64,000 bases of DNA, taken from positions 543,906-607,905 of the forward strand of contig NZ_KE384450.1 in assembly GCF_000425785.1 (NCBI RefSeq). The letters are read 5' to 3'. Each line of letters begins with the position of its first letter. The stretch's first letter is position 1. Below, one piece after another: positions 24,353-38,221 of this stretch. The stretch is from Pseudomonas taiwanensis DSM 21245 (GTDB taxonomy: Bacteria > Pseudomonadota > Gammaproteobacteria > Pseudomonadales > Pseudomonadaceae). The notes below the pieces were generated by a model. That model was not told where the DNA came from and did not search any database. It worked only from the letters and a program-made list of their open reading frames with translations. Made by a program: the position numbers and the translations under genes.

Positions 24353-26275
24353 ATGGGTAAAATCATCGGTATCGACCTGGGGACCACCAACTCGTGCGTC
24401 TCCATTCTGGAAAACGGTAACGTCAAAGTCATCGAGAACGCCGAGGGCGCGCGTACTACCCCTTCGATCGTGGCTTACGCCAACGATGGCGAAATCCTGG
24501 TTGGCCAGTCGGCCAAGCGCCAGGCCGTCACCAACCCGCACAACACCCTGTTCGCCGTGAAGCGTCTGATTGGCCGTCGCTTCGAAGAAGACGTCGTGCA
24601 GAAAGACATCAAGCTGGTGCCGTACAAGATCGTCAAAGCCAACAATGGTGACGCTTGGGTCGAGGCCGGCGGCAAGGAAATGGCTCCGCCGCAAATCAGC
24701 GCCGAAGTCCTGAAGAAAATGAAGAAGACCGCCGAAGACTACCTCGGCGAGCCGGTCACCGAAGCGGTCATCACCGTTCCGGCCTACTTCAACGACAGCC
24801 AGCGTCAGGCCACCAAGGACGCCGGCCGCATCGCGGGTCTGGACGTAAAACGCATCATCAACGAACCGACCGCTGCTGCCCTGGCCTACGGCATGGACAA
24901 AGCGAAGGGCGACCACACCGTGATCGTCTATGACCTCGGTGGTGGTACCTTCGACGTTTCCGTGATCGAGATCGCTGAAGTCGACGGCGAGCACCAGTTC
25001 GAAGTACTGGCCACCAACGGTGACACCTTCCTGGGTGGTGAAGACTTCGACATGCGCCTGATCGACTACCTCGTCGACGAATTCAAGAAAGAGTCGGGCA
25101 TGGATCTGAAGAACGATCCGCTGGCCCTGCAACGTCTGAAAGAAGCGGCTGAAAAGGCCAAGATCGAGCTGTCCTCGTCTCAGTCGACCGACGTCAACCT
25201 GCCGTACATCACTGCGGACGCTACCGGTCCTAAGCACCTGAACGTGAAGATTTCCCGCGCCAAGCTGGAATCGCTGGTCGAAGACCTGGTCAACCGTACC
25301 ATCGAGCCTTGCCGCATCGCGCTGAAAGACGCGGGTATCGATGCAAGCAAGATCGACGACGTGATCCTGGTCGGTGGCCAGACCCGTATGCCGATGGTGC
25401 AGAAAGCCGTTGCCGACTTCTTCGGTAAAGAAGCACGTAAGGACGTCAACCCGGACGAAGCCGTTGCCATGGGCGCAGCCATTCAAGGCGCGGTACTGGC
25501 CGGTGACGTGAAGGACGTACTGCTGCTGGACGTCAGCCCGCTGACCCTGGGTATCGAAACCATGGGCGGCGTGATGACTCCGCTGATCGAGAAGAACACC
25601 ACCATCCCGACCAAGAAGTCGCAGGTGTTCTCGACTGCCGATGACAACCAGGGCGCCGTGACCATCCACGTTCTGCAGGGTGAGCGTAAGCAGGCTGCTC
25701 AGAACAAGTCGCTGGGCAAGTTCGACCTGGCCGACATTCCGCCGGCCCCGCGCGGTGTGCCGCAGATCGAAGTGACCTTCGACATCGACGCCAACGGCAT
25801 CCTGCACGTCAGCGCCAAAGACAAGGCCACCGGCAAGTCGCAGTCGATCGTGATCAAGGCCAACTCCGGTCTGTCGGACGAAGAAATCGAGCGCATGGTG
25901 CGTGACGCCGAGGCCAACGCCGAGGAAGACCGCAAGTTCGAAGAGCTGGCCGCTGCCCGTAACCAGGGTGACGCGCTGGTTCACTCGACTCGTAAGATGG
26001 TCGCTGACGCCGGTGACAAGGTTACCGCCGAAGAAAAAACCGCCATCGAAGCTGCGGTCGTTGCCCTGGAAGCCGCCGTCAAAGGCGACGACAAGGCTGC
26101 CATTGATGCCAAGGTCGAGGAGCTGTCGAAAGTCTCCGCGCCAGTGGCTCAGAAGATGTACGCCGAACAGGCTCAGCAGCCGCAGGGCGGTGCCCAGCAG
26201 GCTGAGCCGGAAGCCAAGCACGATGACGTGGTTGACGCCGAGTTCGAAGAAGTGAAAGACAACAACAAGCAGTAA
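24353..26275 (+). CDS. dnaK: Chaperone DnaK (Hsp70)
   Basis: 640 aa. ATPase domain with GIDLGTTNSCVSI at the start, the NEPTAAALAYG block and IVYDLGGGTFDVSVIEI; linker VLLLDVSPLTLGIET; substrate domain and an acidic end (DDVVDAEFEEVKDNNKQ). It folds and refolds cytosolic proteins with DnaJ and GrpE. The ATG at 24353 is preceded by GGGAG; the frame extends upstream to 24311 without coding character. Confidence 0.98.
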   Translation: MGKIIGIDLGTTNSCVSILENGNVKVIENAEGARTTPSIVAYANDGEILVGQSAKRQAVTNPHNTLFAVKRLIGRRFEEDVVQKDIKLVPYKIVKANNGDAWVEAGGKEMAPPQISAEVLKKMKKTAEDYLGEPVTEAVITVPAYFNDSQRQATKDAGRIAGLDVKRIINEPTAAALAYGMDKAKGDHTVIVYDLGGGTFDVSVIEIAEVDGEHQFEVLATNGDTFLGGEDFDMRLIDYLVDEFKKESGMDLKNDPLALQRLKEAAEKAKIELSSSQSTDVNLPYITADATGPKHLNVKISRAKLESLVEDLVNRTIEPCRIALKDAGIDASKIDDVILVGGQTRMPMVQKAVADFFGKEARKDVNPDEAVAMGAAIQGAVLAGDVKDVLLLDVSPLTLGIETMGGVMTPLIEKNTTIPTKKSQVFSTADDNQGAVTIHVLQGERKQAAQNKSLGKFDLADIPPAPRGVPQIEVTFDIDANGILHVSAKDKATGKSQSIVIKANSGLSDEEIERMVRDAEANAEEDRKFEELAAARNQGDALVHSTRKMVADAGDKVTAEEKTAIEAAVVALEAAVKGDDKAAIDAKVEELSKVSAPVAQKMYAEQAQQPQGGAQQAEPEAKHDDVVDAEFEEVKDNNKQ

Positions 26276-26335
26276 TCCCTGCATGTTGTCGGCCAGTTGA
26301 GCGTCATTTGACGATGAACTGGTAGGATGTCGCCG

Positions 26336-26355
26336 CGCGGGGGCTTGCTCCCGCG
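26336..26355. repeat. REP-like GC hairpin between dnaK and dnaJ
   Basis: CGCGGGGGCTTGCTCCCGCG folds into a short GC stem. It lies in the 196-bp dnaK-dnaJ gap and may lower read-through or mark 3' processing. Confidence 0.55.
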
Positions 26356-26471
26356 TTGGTGTGTCTGGAATACGAGAATTTTTACAGCATCTGTCAGGGC
26401 GCTTTGGGCGTGTAGCGGCAGGTGCTGACGGCATGGAGCATGCCGAACGCCCTCAAGAGTGCAAATGACCT

Positions 26472-27599
26472 ATGGCAAAGCGTGATTATTATGAGGTCCT
26501 GGGTGTCGAGCGTGGCGCCAGCGAAGGTGACCTCAAGAAGGCTTATCGCCGCCTGGCGATGAAGTACCACCCCGACCGCAACCCGGATGACAAGGCGTCG
26601 GAAGAGCAGTTCAAGGAGGTCAGCGAGGCCTATGAAGTGCTGTCCGACGCGAACAAGCGTGCATCCTACGACCAGTATGGCCATGCCGCTTTCGACGCTG
26701 GCATGGGTGGCGGTGGCGGCGCTGGTTTCGGTGGTGCCAACTTCTCTGACATCTTCGGTGATGTCTTCAGTGATTTCTTCGGCGGCGGACGCGGTGGTGC
26801 TCGTGGCGGCGCGCAGCGCGGCAGCGACCTGCGATACACCCTGGAGCTGAATCTGGAAGAGGCTGTGCGCGGTACCACGGTCAATATCCGGGTGCCTACG
26901 CTGGTCAACTGCAAACCCTGCGACGGTTCGGGTGCGAAGAAGGGGTCGACCCCATCCACCTGCCCGACCTGCGGCGGTGCTGGCCAGGTACGCATGCAGC
27001 AGGGCTTCTTCGCCGTGCAGCAAACCTGCCCCCGTTGCCATGGGCAAGGCAAGATCATCACCGACCCTTGCACCTCTTGCCATGGCGAAGGCCGTGTCGA
27101 GGAATACAAGACCCTTTCGGTCAAGGTGCCGGCGGGCGTCGATACCGGCGACCGCATCCGCCTGTCCGGTGAGGGCGAGGCCGGTACCCATGGTGGCCCG
27201 ACCGGCGACCTGTACGTGGTCATCAATGTGCGTGAGCACGCGATCTTCCAGCGTGATGGCAAGCATCTGTACTGCGAAGTGCCGATCAGCTACACCGATG
27301 CGGCCCTGGGCGGTGAGCTGGAAGTGCCGACCCTCGATGGTCGGGTCAAGTTGAAGATCCCCGAAGGCACCCAGACCGGCAAGCAGTTCCGCCTGCGTGG
27401 CAAGGGCGTGGCGCCGGTGCGTGGGGGTGCGGCGGGCGACCTGCTGTGCCGTGTCGCGGTGGAAACGCCGGTCAACCTCAGCCGCCGTCAGCGCGAGCTG
27501 CTTGAAGAACTGCGCGATTCGCTCGATGGCGACAGCTCTCATTCGCCCAAGGCCAGTGGCTGGTTCGAGGGTGTGAAGCGCTTCTTCGGCGATCTCTGA
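26472..27599 (+). CDS. dnaJ: Co-chaperone DnaJ (Hsp40)
   Basis: 375 aa. J domain (KRDYYEVLGVERGASEGDLK with the HPD motif in KYHPDRNPDD), a Gly-rich linker (GMGGGGGAGFGG), four zinc-finger repeats (CKPCDGSG, CPTCGGAG, CPRCHGQG, CTSCHGEG) and the C-terminal substrate domain. It brings clients to DnaK and stimulates its ATPase. The ribosome-binding site ahead of the ATG is weak. Confidence 0.98.
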   Translation: MAKRDYYEVLGVERGASEGDLKKAYRRLAMKYHPDRNPDDKASEEQFKEVSEAYEVLSDANKRASYDQYGHAAFDAGMGGGGGAGFGGANFSDIFGDVFSDFFGGGRGGARGGAQRGSDLRYTLELNLEEAVRGTTVNIRVPTLVNCKPCDGSGAKKGSTPSTCPTCGGAGQVRMQQGFFAVQQTCPRCHGQGKIITDPCTSCHGEGRVEEYKTLSVKVPAGVDTGDRIRLSGEGEAGTHGGPTGDLYVVINVREHAIFQRDGKHLYCEVPISYTDAALGGELEVPTLDGRVKLKIPEGTQTGKQFRLRGKGVAPVRGGAAGDLLCRVAVETPVNLSRRQRELLEELRDSLDGDSSHSPKASGWFEGVKRFFGDL

Positions 27600-27613
27600 C
27601 AAGGAACAGACGT

Positions 27614-28420
27614 ATGCGACGTATTGCAGTGATGGGCGCGGCGGGGCGGATGGGCAAGACCCTCGTCGAGGCCGTGCAGCAACAGGCGCCTCAGGCAGGC
27701 CTGACGGCGGCGATCGATCGCCCCGACAGTTCCCTGGTGGGGGCGGATGCGGGTGAGTTGGCGGCCCTGGGCCGTATTGGCGTGCCGATTTCCGACGATC
27801 TGGCCAAGGTCGCCGACGAGTTCGATGTGCTGATCGACTTCACCCATCCCTCGGTCACCCTGAAGAACTTGGCTTTCTGCCGCAAGGCAGGCAAGGCCAT
27901 GGTCATCGGTACCACTGGCTTTACCCCGGAAGAAAAGCAGCAACTGGTCGAGGCGGGCAAGGAGATTCCGATCGTCTTCGCCGCCAACTTCAGCGTTGGC
28001 GTCAACCTGTGCCTCAAGCTGCTGGATACCGCAGCGCGGGTATTGGGCGACGATGTGGATATCGAGATCATCGAGGCGCACCACCGACACAAAGTCGATG
28101 CACCTTCGGGTACCGCCCTGCGCATGGGTGAGGTGGTTGCCCAGGCGTTGGGGCGCGATCTGCAGGAAGTGGCCGTTTACGGTCGCGAAGGCCAGACTGG
28201 CGCGCGCGATCGTCAGACCATCGGTTTCGCTACTGTGCGTGCCGGTGACGTAGTCGGTGACCACACCGTGCTGTTCGCCGCCGAAGGCGAGCGCGTGGAG
28301 ATCACCCACAAGGCGTCCAGCCGCATGACCTTTGCCAAGGGTGCCGTGCGTGCGGCGCTGTGGCTGGATGGGCGTGAGCCGGGCCTGTACGACATGCAGG
28401 ATGTGCTCGAGCTGCGTTAA
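27614..28420 (+). CDS. dapB: 4-hydroxy-tetrahydrodipicolinate reductase
   Basis: 268 aa. NAD(P)H-binding start RRIAVMGAAGRMGKTLVEAV, the VIGTTGFTPEE loop, catalytic His region EIIEAHHRHKVDAPSGTALR (signature E-x-H-x-x-K) and the C-terminal GAVRAALWL. It makes tetrahydrodipicolinate for lysine and meso-diaminopimelate. It follows dnaJ by 14 bp, and the dnaJ-dapB-carA order is usual in pseudomonads. Confidence 0.97.
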   Translation: MRRIAVMGAAGRMGKTLVEAVQQQAPQAGLTAAIDRPDSSLVGADAGELAALGRIGVPISDDLAKVADEFDVLIDFTHPSVTLKNLAFCRKAGKAMVIGTTGFTPEEKQQLVEAGKEIPIVFAANFSVGVNLCLKLLDTAARVLGDDVDIEIIEAHHRHKVDAPSGTALRMGEVVAQALGRDLQEVAVYGREGQTGARDRQTIGFATVRAGDVVGDHTVLFAAEGERVEITHKASSRMTFAKGAVRAALWLDGREPGLYDMQDVLELR

Positions 28421-28507
28421 GCAGGTCGAGCGGCGGTGGCTTCATCGCGGTAAGCCTGCTCCCGCTCCCGCATGGAATGGCGTTGCTCCGAGGTTTGGCG
28501 CGGTGTC

Positions 28508-28530
28508 TGTAGGAGCGGGTTTACCCGCGA
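28508..28530. repeat. REP element
   Basis: TGTAGGAGCGGGTTTACCCG continuing to CGA is the common Pseudomonas REP core, folding on GCGGG/CCCGC, in the dapB-carA gap. Confidence 0.75.
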
Positions 28531-28563
28531 AGGTGTTTTCAGGGATGTCAGTCTGTCGCAATC

Positions 28564-28614
28564 ATGTGTTTTAGAGACACATATGCGGTAGACCTAAAAC
28601 GCACTTTTCTGTAA
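28564..28614 (+). CDS. Candidate carA leader peptide (16 codons)
   Basis: ATG at 28564 opens a frame MCFRDTYAVDLKRTFL ending with TAA at 28612. It overlaps small hairpins (CTGTA/TACAG at 28609-28621 and GCTTTAGTG/CACTAAAAGC at 28621-28643) that precede the terminator at 28670-28708. The carA leader of P. aeruginosa has been reported to encode a short peptide and to be controlled by attenuation. No strong ribosome-binding site is visible, so this reading frame is tentative. Confidence 0.35.
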   Translation: MCFRDTYAVDLKRTFL

Positions 28615-28669
28615 GCTACAGCTTTAGTGTGTCCACTAAAAGCGCGCAGCGAATTGAATTCAGCACATG

Positions 28670-28708
28670 AAAGCGGGGTGACGTGTCCATACGTCACTCC
28701 GCTTTTTT
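28670..28708 (+). terminator. Intrinsic terminator in the carA leader (attenuator candidate)
   Basis: GCGGGGTGACGT (28673-28684) pairs with ACGTCACTCCGC (28691-28702), 12 bp with one G-U, loop of six, then six T residues. It lies 46 bp before the carA start, i.e. inside the region that must be transcribed to reach carA, as expected for attenuation by pyrimidines. It could also simply end dapB transcription if carA starts later. Confidence 0.75.
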
Positions 28709-28753
28709 GCAACCTGCGATCGCCCTTTCATGCTTGATTAACGGGAGGTCTTC

Positions 28754-29890
28754 TTGACAAAGCCAGCCATACTCGCCCTTGCCGATGGCAGTATTTTCCG
28801 CGGTGAAGCCATCGGAGCCGACGGTCAGACCGTTGGTGAGGTGGTGTTCAACACTGCTATGACCGGCTACCAGGAAATCCTTACTGATCCTTCCTACGCG
28901 CAGCAAATCGTTACCCTGACCTACCCGCACATCGGTAATACCGGCACCACCCCGGAAGATGCCGAGTCGAACCGCGTCTGGTCCGCTGGCCTGGTCATCC
29001 GTGACCTGCCGCTGCTGGCCAGCAACTGGCGTAACACCCAGTCGCTGCCTGAGTACCTGAAGGCCAACAACGTCGTCGCCATCGCCGGTATCGACACCCG
29101 TCGCCTGACCCGCATCCTGCGTGAGAAGGGCGCCCAGAACGGTTGCATCCTGGCCGGTGACAACATCAGCGAAGAAGCCGCCATCGCCGCTGCCCGCGCC
29201 TTCCCGGGCCTCAAGGGCATGGACCTGGCCAAGGTCGTTTCCACCAAAGAGCGCTACGAGTGGCGTTCCAGCGTGTGGGAGCTGAAAACCGACAGCCACC
29301 CGACCATTGACGCTGCCGACCTGCCTTACCACGTGGTGGCCTTCGACTACGGCGTCAAGCTGAACATCCTGCGCATGCTGGTCGCCCGCGGCTGCCGCGT
29401 GACCGTGGTGCCTGCCCAGACCCCGGCGAGCGAAGTCCTGGCAATGAATCCAGATGGCGTGTTCCTGTCCAACGGCCCTGGTGACCCCGAGCCTTGCGAC
29501 TACGCGATCCAGGCGATCAAGGAAATTCTGGAAACCGAGATCCCGGTCTTCGGTATCTGCCTCGGCCACCAGCTGCTGGCCCTGGCCTCCGGCGCCAAGA
29601 CCGTCAAGATGGGTCATGGCCACCACGGTGCCAACCACCCGGTCCAGGACCTGGACACCGGCGTGGTGATGATCACCAGCCAGAACCACGGTTTCGCCGT
29701 CGACGAAGCCACCCTGCCGGGCAATGTCCGCGCGATCCACAAGTCGCTGTTCGACGGCACCCTGCAGGGTATCGAGCGCACCGACAAGAGCGCGTTCAGC
29801 TTCCAGGGCCACCCTGAAGCGAGCCCAGGCCCGACCGACGTCGCGCCACTGTTCGATCGTTTCATCGATGCCATGGCCAAGCGCCGCTGA
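28754..29890 (+). CDS. carA: Carbamoyl-phosphate synthase small subunit
   Basis: 378 aa glutaminase subunit. N-terminal domain ALADGSIFRGEAIGADGQ and a class I amidotransferase domain with FGICLGHQLLALASGAKT, nucleophile Cys269, and the later HPEASPGP containing catalytic His-x-Glu. The start is TTG at 28754 behind a strong GGGAGG. It releases ammonia from glutamine for CarB, feeding arginine and pyrimidine synthesis. A leader with terminator precedes it; carB follows after 108 bp. Confidence 0.97.
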   Translation: MTKPAILALADGSIFRGEAIGADGQTVGEVVFNTAMTGYQEILTDPSYAQQIVTLTYPHIGNTGTTPEDAESNRVWSAGLVIRDLPLLASNWRNTQSLPEYLKANNVVAIAGIDTRRLTRILREKGAQNGCILAGDNISEEAAIAAARAFPGLKGMDLAKVVSTKERYEWRSSVWELKTDSHPTIDAADLPYHVVAFDYGVKLNILRMLVARGCRVTVVPAQTPASEVLAMNPDGVFLSNGPGDPEPCDYAIQAIKEILETEIPVFGICLGHQLLALASGAKTVKMGHGHHGANHPVQDLDTGVVMITSQNHGFAVDEATLPGNVRAIHKSLFDGTLQGIERTDKSAFSFQGHPEASPGPTDVAPLFDRFIDAMAKRR

Positions 29891-29998
29891 GCATCCTGCT
29901 TCAAGGCCCCGGGCCGGCTCGTGCCGCGCCCGGAAGCGCCTGACCCAGATTGTTCAAGACGGCTTGCCGACTGACCCGCGGATTTGAGTGACAACCCA

Positions 29999-33216
<3,218 letters not shown>

Positions 33217-33220
<4 letters not shown>

Positions 33221-33699
33221 GCATTACCAAGTACCCGATGACCGTCCAGGGCGCTCGCGCCCTGGAAGAGGAACTGACCTTCCTGAGCAAGACCGAGCGC
33301 CCGCGCCTGAGCCAGGCGATCGGTGAAGCGCGTGAGCTGGGCGACCTCAAGGAAAACGCCGAGTACCATGCTGCCCGCGAAGAGCAGGGCATGGTCGAGG
33401 CGCGTATCCGTGACATCGAAGGCCGTCTGCAGAACTCGGTGGTGATCGATGTCACCACCATCGCGCACACCGGCAAGGTGATCTTCGGTACCACCGTGGA
33501 CCTGGAGAACACCGAGACCGGCGATCAGGTGACCTACCAGATCGTGGGCGAGGACGAAGCCGACGTGAAGAAAGGCAAGCTGTCGAACAGTGCGCCGATC
33601 GCCCGTGCCATCATCGGCAAGGAAGAAGGTGACACCGTTGTCGTCAAGACGCCAAACGGTACGGTCGAGTACGAGATTGTCGAAGTCAAGCACATCTGA
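33217..33699 (+). CDS. greA: Transcript cleavage factor GreA
   Basis: 160 aa. N-terminal coiled coil YPMTVQGARALEEELTFLSK with the tip acidic residues, and the SARPL-like C-terminal domain (FGTTVDLENTETGDQVTYQI, SPIARAIIGKEEGD variant SAPIARAIIGKEEGD). It rescues backtracked RNA polymerase. Start ATG overlaps the carB stop (ATGA), giving translational coupling. A GGCGCC-TTC-GGGCGCC hairpin (33701-33716) follows immediately. Confidence 0.97.
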
Positions 33700-33721
33700 C
33701 CGGCGCCTTCGGGCGCCCTCC

Positions 33722-34126
33722 CTCGAGGGAATCCTCTGGCAGCTGGCCCAGGTCTTCTGGGTTGGCGGCCTCTGGGTGTTCCATGTGGGTTTGGTGCCTG
33801 CGCTCAAGGTCAGTGGCCTGGCGCCATTGCTGGTGCAGGATATCGCTGGGCAGATTGACCGCTGGTTGATCGGCGTGGCGTTGCTTGGGCTGTTGACCCA
33901 GCTGGCGGTGCTGGCGAGGGTGGAGGGCCTGGCGGCCTGGTGGCGGCAGTTTCGCGGCCAGATGCTGTTGCTCGGCTTCGGTGCTTGCGTGGGGTACTAC
34001 ACCCTGCGCTATGGCATCTCGGTAGGCGAGCGCTGGCAGATGTTCTGTTTTCTGGTGCTGGGCTTCTCCGGCATCGTGCTGGTAGCCCAGCCTGTCCCGG
34101 TCAAGACGCGTTCACCGCGCCACTGA
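33722..34126 (+). CDS. DUF4149-type small membrane protein (start codon uncertain)
   Basis: About 130 residues with four hydrophobic helices: LWQLAQVFWVGGLWVFHVGL, IDRWLIGVALLGLLTQLAVL, MLLLGFGACVGYYTLRYGIS and MFCFLVLGFSGIVLVAQPV. DUF4149 proteins follow greA in many pseudomonads. No ATG, GTG or TTG is found before the first helix downstream of greA; the in-frame GTG at 33776 would cut the first helix. The true start may be a rare codon near 33722-33743 or an ATG inside greA at 33590. Function unknown. Confidence 0.65.
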   Translation, partial: LEGILWQLAQVFWVGGLWVFHVGLVPALKVSGLAPLLVQDIAGQIDRWLIGVALLGLLTQLAVLARVEGLAAWWRQFRGQMLLLGFGACVGYYTLRYGISVGERWQMFCFLVLGFSGIVLVAQPVPVKTRSPRH

Positions 34127-34161
34127 CAGGGAAGGCGCCGAGGCCTCGACGCTGGCAAGCC

Positions 34162-34192
34162 GGCCCCCACAGGGTGAATACCTGCGGGGGCC
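34162..34192. terminator. Terminator-like hairpin between DUF4149 gene and yhbY
   Basis: GGCCCCCACAGG (34162-34173) and CCTGCGGGGGCC (34181-34192) form a 12-bp stem with one mismatch and a short loop, followed by TTTCC. It serves the convergent gene ends. Confidence 0.7.
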
Positions 34193-34198
34193 TTTCCG

Positions 34199-34507
34199 TT
34201 ACTTGTAACGGTGGATGTTGGACAGCTGCTTGTTCGGCTGCGGGTTCTTGCGGTAGATCAGCGCTTTCTTGCCGATGGTCTGCACCAGCTCCGCGCGGCC
34301 AGCCTTGCACAGCTCGGCGATGGCGGCGGCACGTTCTTCACGATCTTCGGAGCGAATCTCGACCTTGATCAGTTCGTGGTCGGTGAGTGCACGTTCCAGT
34401 TCGGCGATGACGCCTTCGTTCAAGCCGTTGCCAGCCACGATCAAGACCGGCTTCAGGTCATGACCAATGGATTTGTACTGTTTCTTCTGCTCGTTATTGA
34501 GCGGCAT
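34199..34507 (-). CDS. yhbY: YhbY-family (CRM domain) RNA-binding protein
   Basis: 102 aa. CRM/KH-like domain: EQKKQYKSIGHDLKPVLIVA, GLNEGVIAELERALTDHELI, KVEIRSEDREERAA and a C-terminal GKKALIYRKNPQPNKQLSNI. YhbY binds pre-50S ribosomes in E. coli. The ATG at 34507 gives the conserved MPLNNEQKK start. Divergent from rlmE across a 102-bp gap, as in many gammaproteobacteria. Confidence 0.95.
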   Translation of the reverse strand: MPLNNEQKKQYKSIGHDLKPVLIVAGNGLNEGVIAELERALTDHELIKVEIRSEDREERAAAIAELCKAGRAELVQTIGKKALIYRKNPQPNKQLSNIHRYK

Positions 34508-34609
34508 AATCTGACCCTTTTCGTCTGATTCTGTAAAATTGACGGGCATTTTACCCGAGGGCCCGTGGCTCCGCCCAGTCAAACACGACGCATATCATCG
34601 AGGTGCCCC

Positions 34610-35236
34610 GTGGCGCAACGTTCCAAAAGCAGCCATAACTGGCTGAGAGAGCATTTCAACGATCCTTTCGTCAAGCAGGCGCAAAAGGATGGCTACCGCT
34701 CGCGCGCGAGCTACAAGCTGCTTGAGATCCAGGAAAAGGACCGACTGATCCGTCCTGGCATGAGCGTGATCGACCTGGGCGCCGCCCCGGGAGGCTGGTC
34801 GCAGGTGACCAGTCGTCTGATTGGTGGGCAGGGTCGCTTGATCGCATCCGACATCCTGGAAATGGACGCGATCCCCGACGTTACCTTCATTCAGGGCGAT
34901 TTCACCCAGGATGAAGTCCTCGCCAGCATTCTGCAGGCAGTCGGCGATTCGCACGTGGACCTTGTGATTTCCGACATGGCCCCCAATATGAGTGGTACGC
35001 CTGCGGTGGACATGCCGCGCGCCATGTTCCTGTGTGAGCTGGCCCTCGATCTGGCCACCCGCGTCCTCAAGCCGGGCGGCGATTTCCTGATCAAGATTTT
35101 CCAGGGCGAAGGTTTTGACGTGTACCTCAAGGACGTGCGCAGCAAGTTCGACAAGGTACAGATGCGCAAGCCGTCGTCCTCGCGGGATCGCTCGCGTGAG
35201 CAATACCTGCTGGCCAGGGGCTTCAAAGGGGTGTGA
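34610..35236 (+). CDS. rlmE: 23S rRNA (U2552-2'-O) methyltransferase RlmE (FtsJ/RrmJ)
   Basis: 208 aa. S-adenosylmethionine site VIDLGAAPGGWSQV, catalytic K-D-K-E set recognisable from YRSRASYKLLEIQEK, DLVISDMAPNMSG (catalytic Asp), FLIKIFQGEG and KPSSSRDRSREQYLLARGF. It methylates U2552 late in 50S assembly. Start is GTG at 34610, with GAGG upstream and the conserved MAQRSKSSHNWLREH N-terminus. Sits ahead of ftsH. Confidence 0.96.
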   Translation: MAQRSKSSHNWLREHFNDPFVKQAQKDGYRSRASYKLLEIQEKDRLIRPGMSVIDLGAAPGGWSQVTSRLIGGQGRLIASDILEMDAIPDVTFIQGDFTQDEVLASILQAVGDSHVDLVISDMAPNMSGTPAVDMPRAMFLCELALDLATRVLKPGGDFLIKIFQGEGFDVYLKDVRSKFDKVQMRKPSSSRDRSREQYLLARGFKGV

Positions 35237-35431
35237 AAAGGCGGGTTGGGGGGTGGTCGATAGTTATTTCCAATCGCCCGCCCCCTCAGGATCGTCCGAA
35301 CTTCGTGTAGTCTAGGTTTCACAAAGGGTTACAGACGGTGCCTGCGGATGCGTAGGTAATGTAGTAAGTTAGGGCGACGAATATCATGCGAGGCACGGCT
35401 GCGTCGTGCGCCGGCCTCAGAGGGTAGCGAA

Positions 35432-37345
<1,914 letters not shown>

Positions 37346-37353
37346 GGGCACTT

Positions 37354-38205
37354 ATGAGCTCACAGCAGTACCCGACCCGGTTGCCTTGCGGCAACCGGGT
37401 TCTTGATTTGTCCCGTACCCATGTCATGGGTATTCTCAATGTCACCCCCGACTCCTTCTCCGACGGCGGGCGCTTCAATCAGCGCGACGAAGCGCTTCGG
37501 CATGCCGAGGCGATGGTCGCTGCAGGCGCCACGCTGATCGACATCGGTGGCGAGTCGACCCGGCCTGGCGCGCGGGCAGTATCGGTTACTGAAGAGCTCG
37601 AGCGCGTGGCGCCGATGGTCGAGGCGATCAACAGTCGCCTGGATGTGGTGATTTCCGTGGATACGTCCACCCCGGCCGTGATCCGCGAGTCGGCGCGCCT
37701 GGGGGCCGGCCTGATCAACGACGTGCGCGCGCTGGAGCGCGACGGTGCACTGGATGCCGCTGCCGATACCGGCCTGCCGGTCTGCCTCATGCACATGCGT
37801 GGCGAGCCGGGCAATATGCAGGATGATCCACATTACGACGATGTGACCGCCGACGTTGCGCGCTATCTTGAACAGCGGATGGCGGCCTGCGCAGCGGCCG
37901 GTATCGACGCTGACCGAATCATTCTTGATCCTGGCTTCGGTTTCGCCAAGACCCTGGCGCATAACCTGAGCCTGTTCAAACACATGGAAGCGCTCTACCG
38001 CTTGGGGCGCCCGCTTTTGGTGGGCGTTTCGCGCAAAAGCATGATCGGCTTGACCCTGGATCGCCCGGTGGGCGAGCGGTTGTACGGCAGTCTTGCGCTG
38101 GCGGCATTGGCGATGACCAAGGGTGCTAGCATCCTGCGCGTCCATGACGTGGCCGAGACCGTTGATGTCGTGCGCATGATCGCTGCGGTACAGAACGCCG
38201 AATAA
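37354..38205 (+). CDS. folP: Dihydropteroate synthase
   Basis: 283 aa TIM barrel. Signatures: VMGILNVTPDSFSDGGRFNQ, DIGGESTRPGA, PVCLMHMRGEPGNMQ, IILDPGFGFAKTLAHNL and VGVSRKSMIG. It joins p-aminobenzoate with the pterin pyrophosphate in folate synthesis and is the sulfonamide target. Between ftsH and glmM, the usual ftsH-folP-glmM order. Confidence 0.97.
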   Translation: MSSQQYPTRLPCGNRVLDLSRTHVMGILNVTPDSFSDGGRFNQRDEALRHAEAMVAAGATLIDIGGESTRPGARAVSVTEELERVAPMVEAINSRLDVVISVDTSTPAVIRESARLGAGLINDVRALERDGALDAAADTGLPVCLMHMRGEPGNMQDDPHYDDVTADVARYLEQRMAACAAAGIDADRIILDPGFGFAKTLAHNLSLFKHMEALYRLGRPLLVGVSRKSMIGLTLDRPVGERLYGSLALAALAMTKGASILRVHDVAETVDVVRMIAAVQNAE

Positions 38206-38221
38206 GAACATTGGAGTCCCT

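Noticed and set aside
24332..26434. 700-codon open frame opposite dnaK
   Set aside because: Same cause as above; dnaK on the plus strand is unmistakable and fully covers it.
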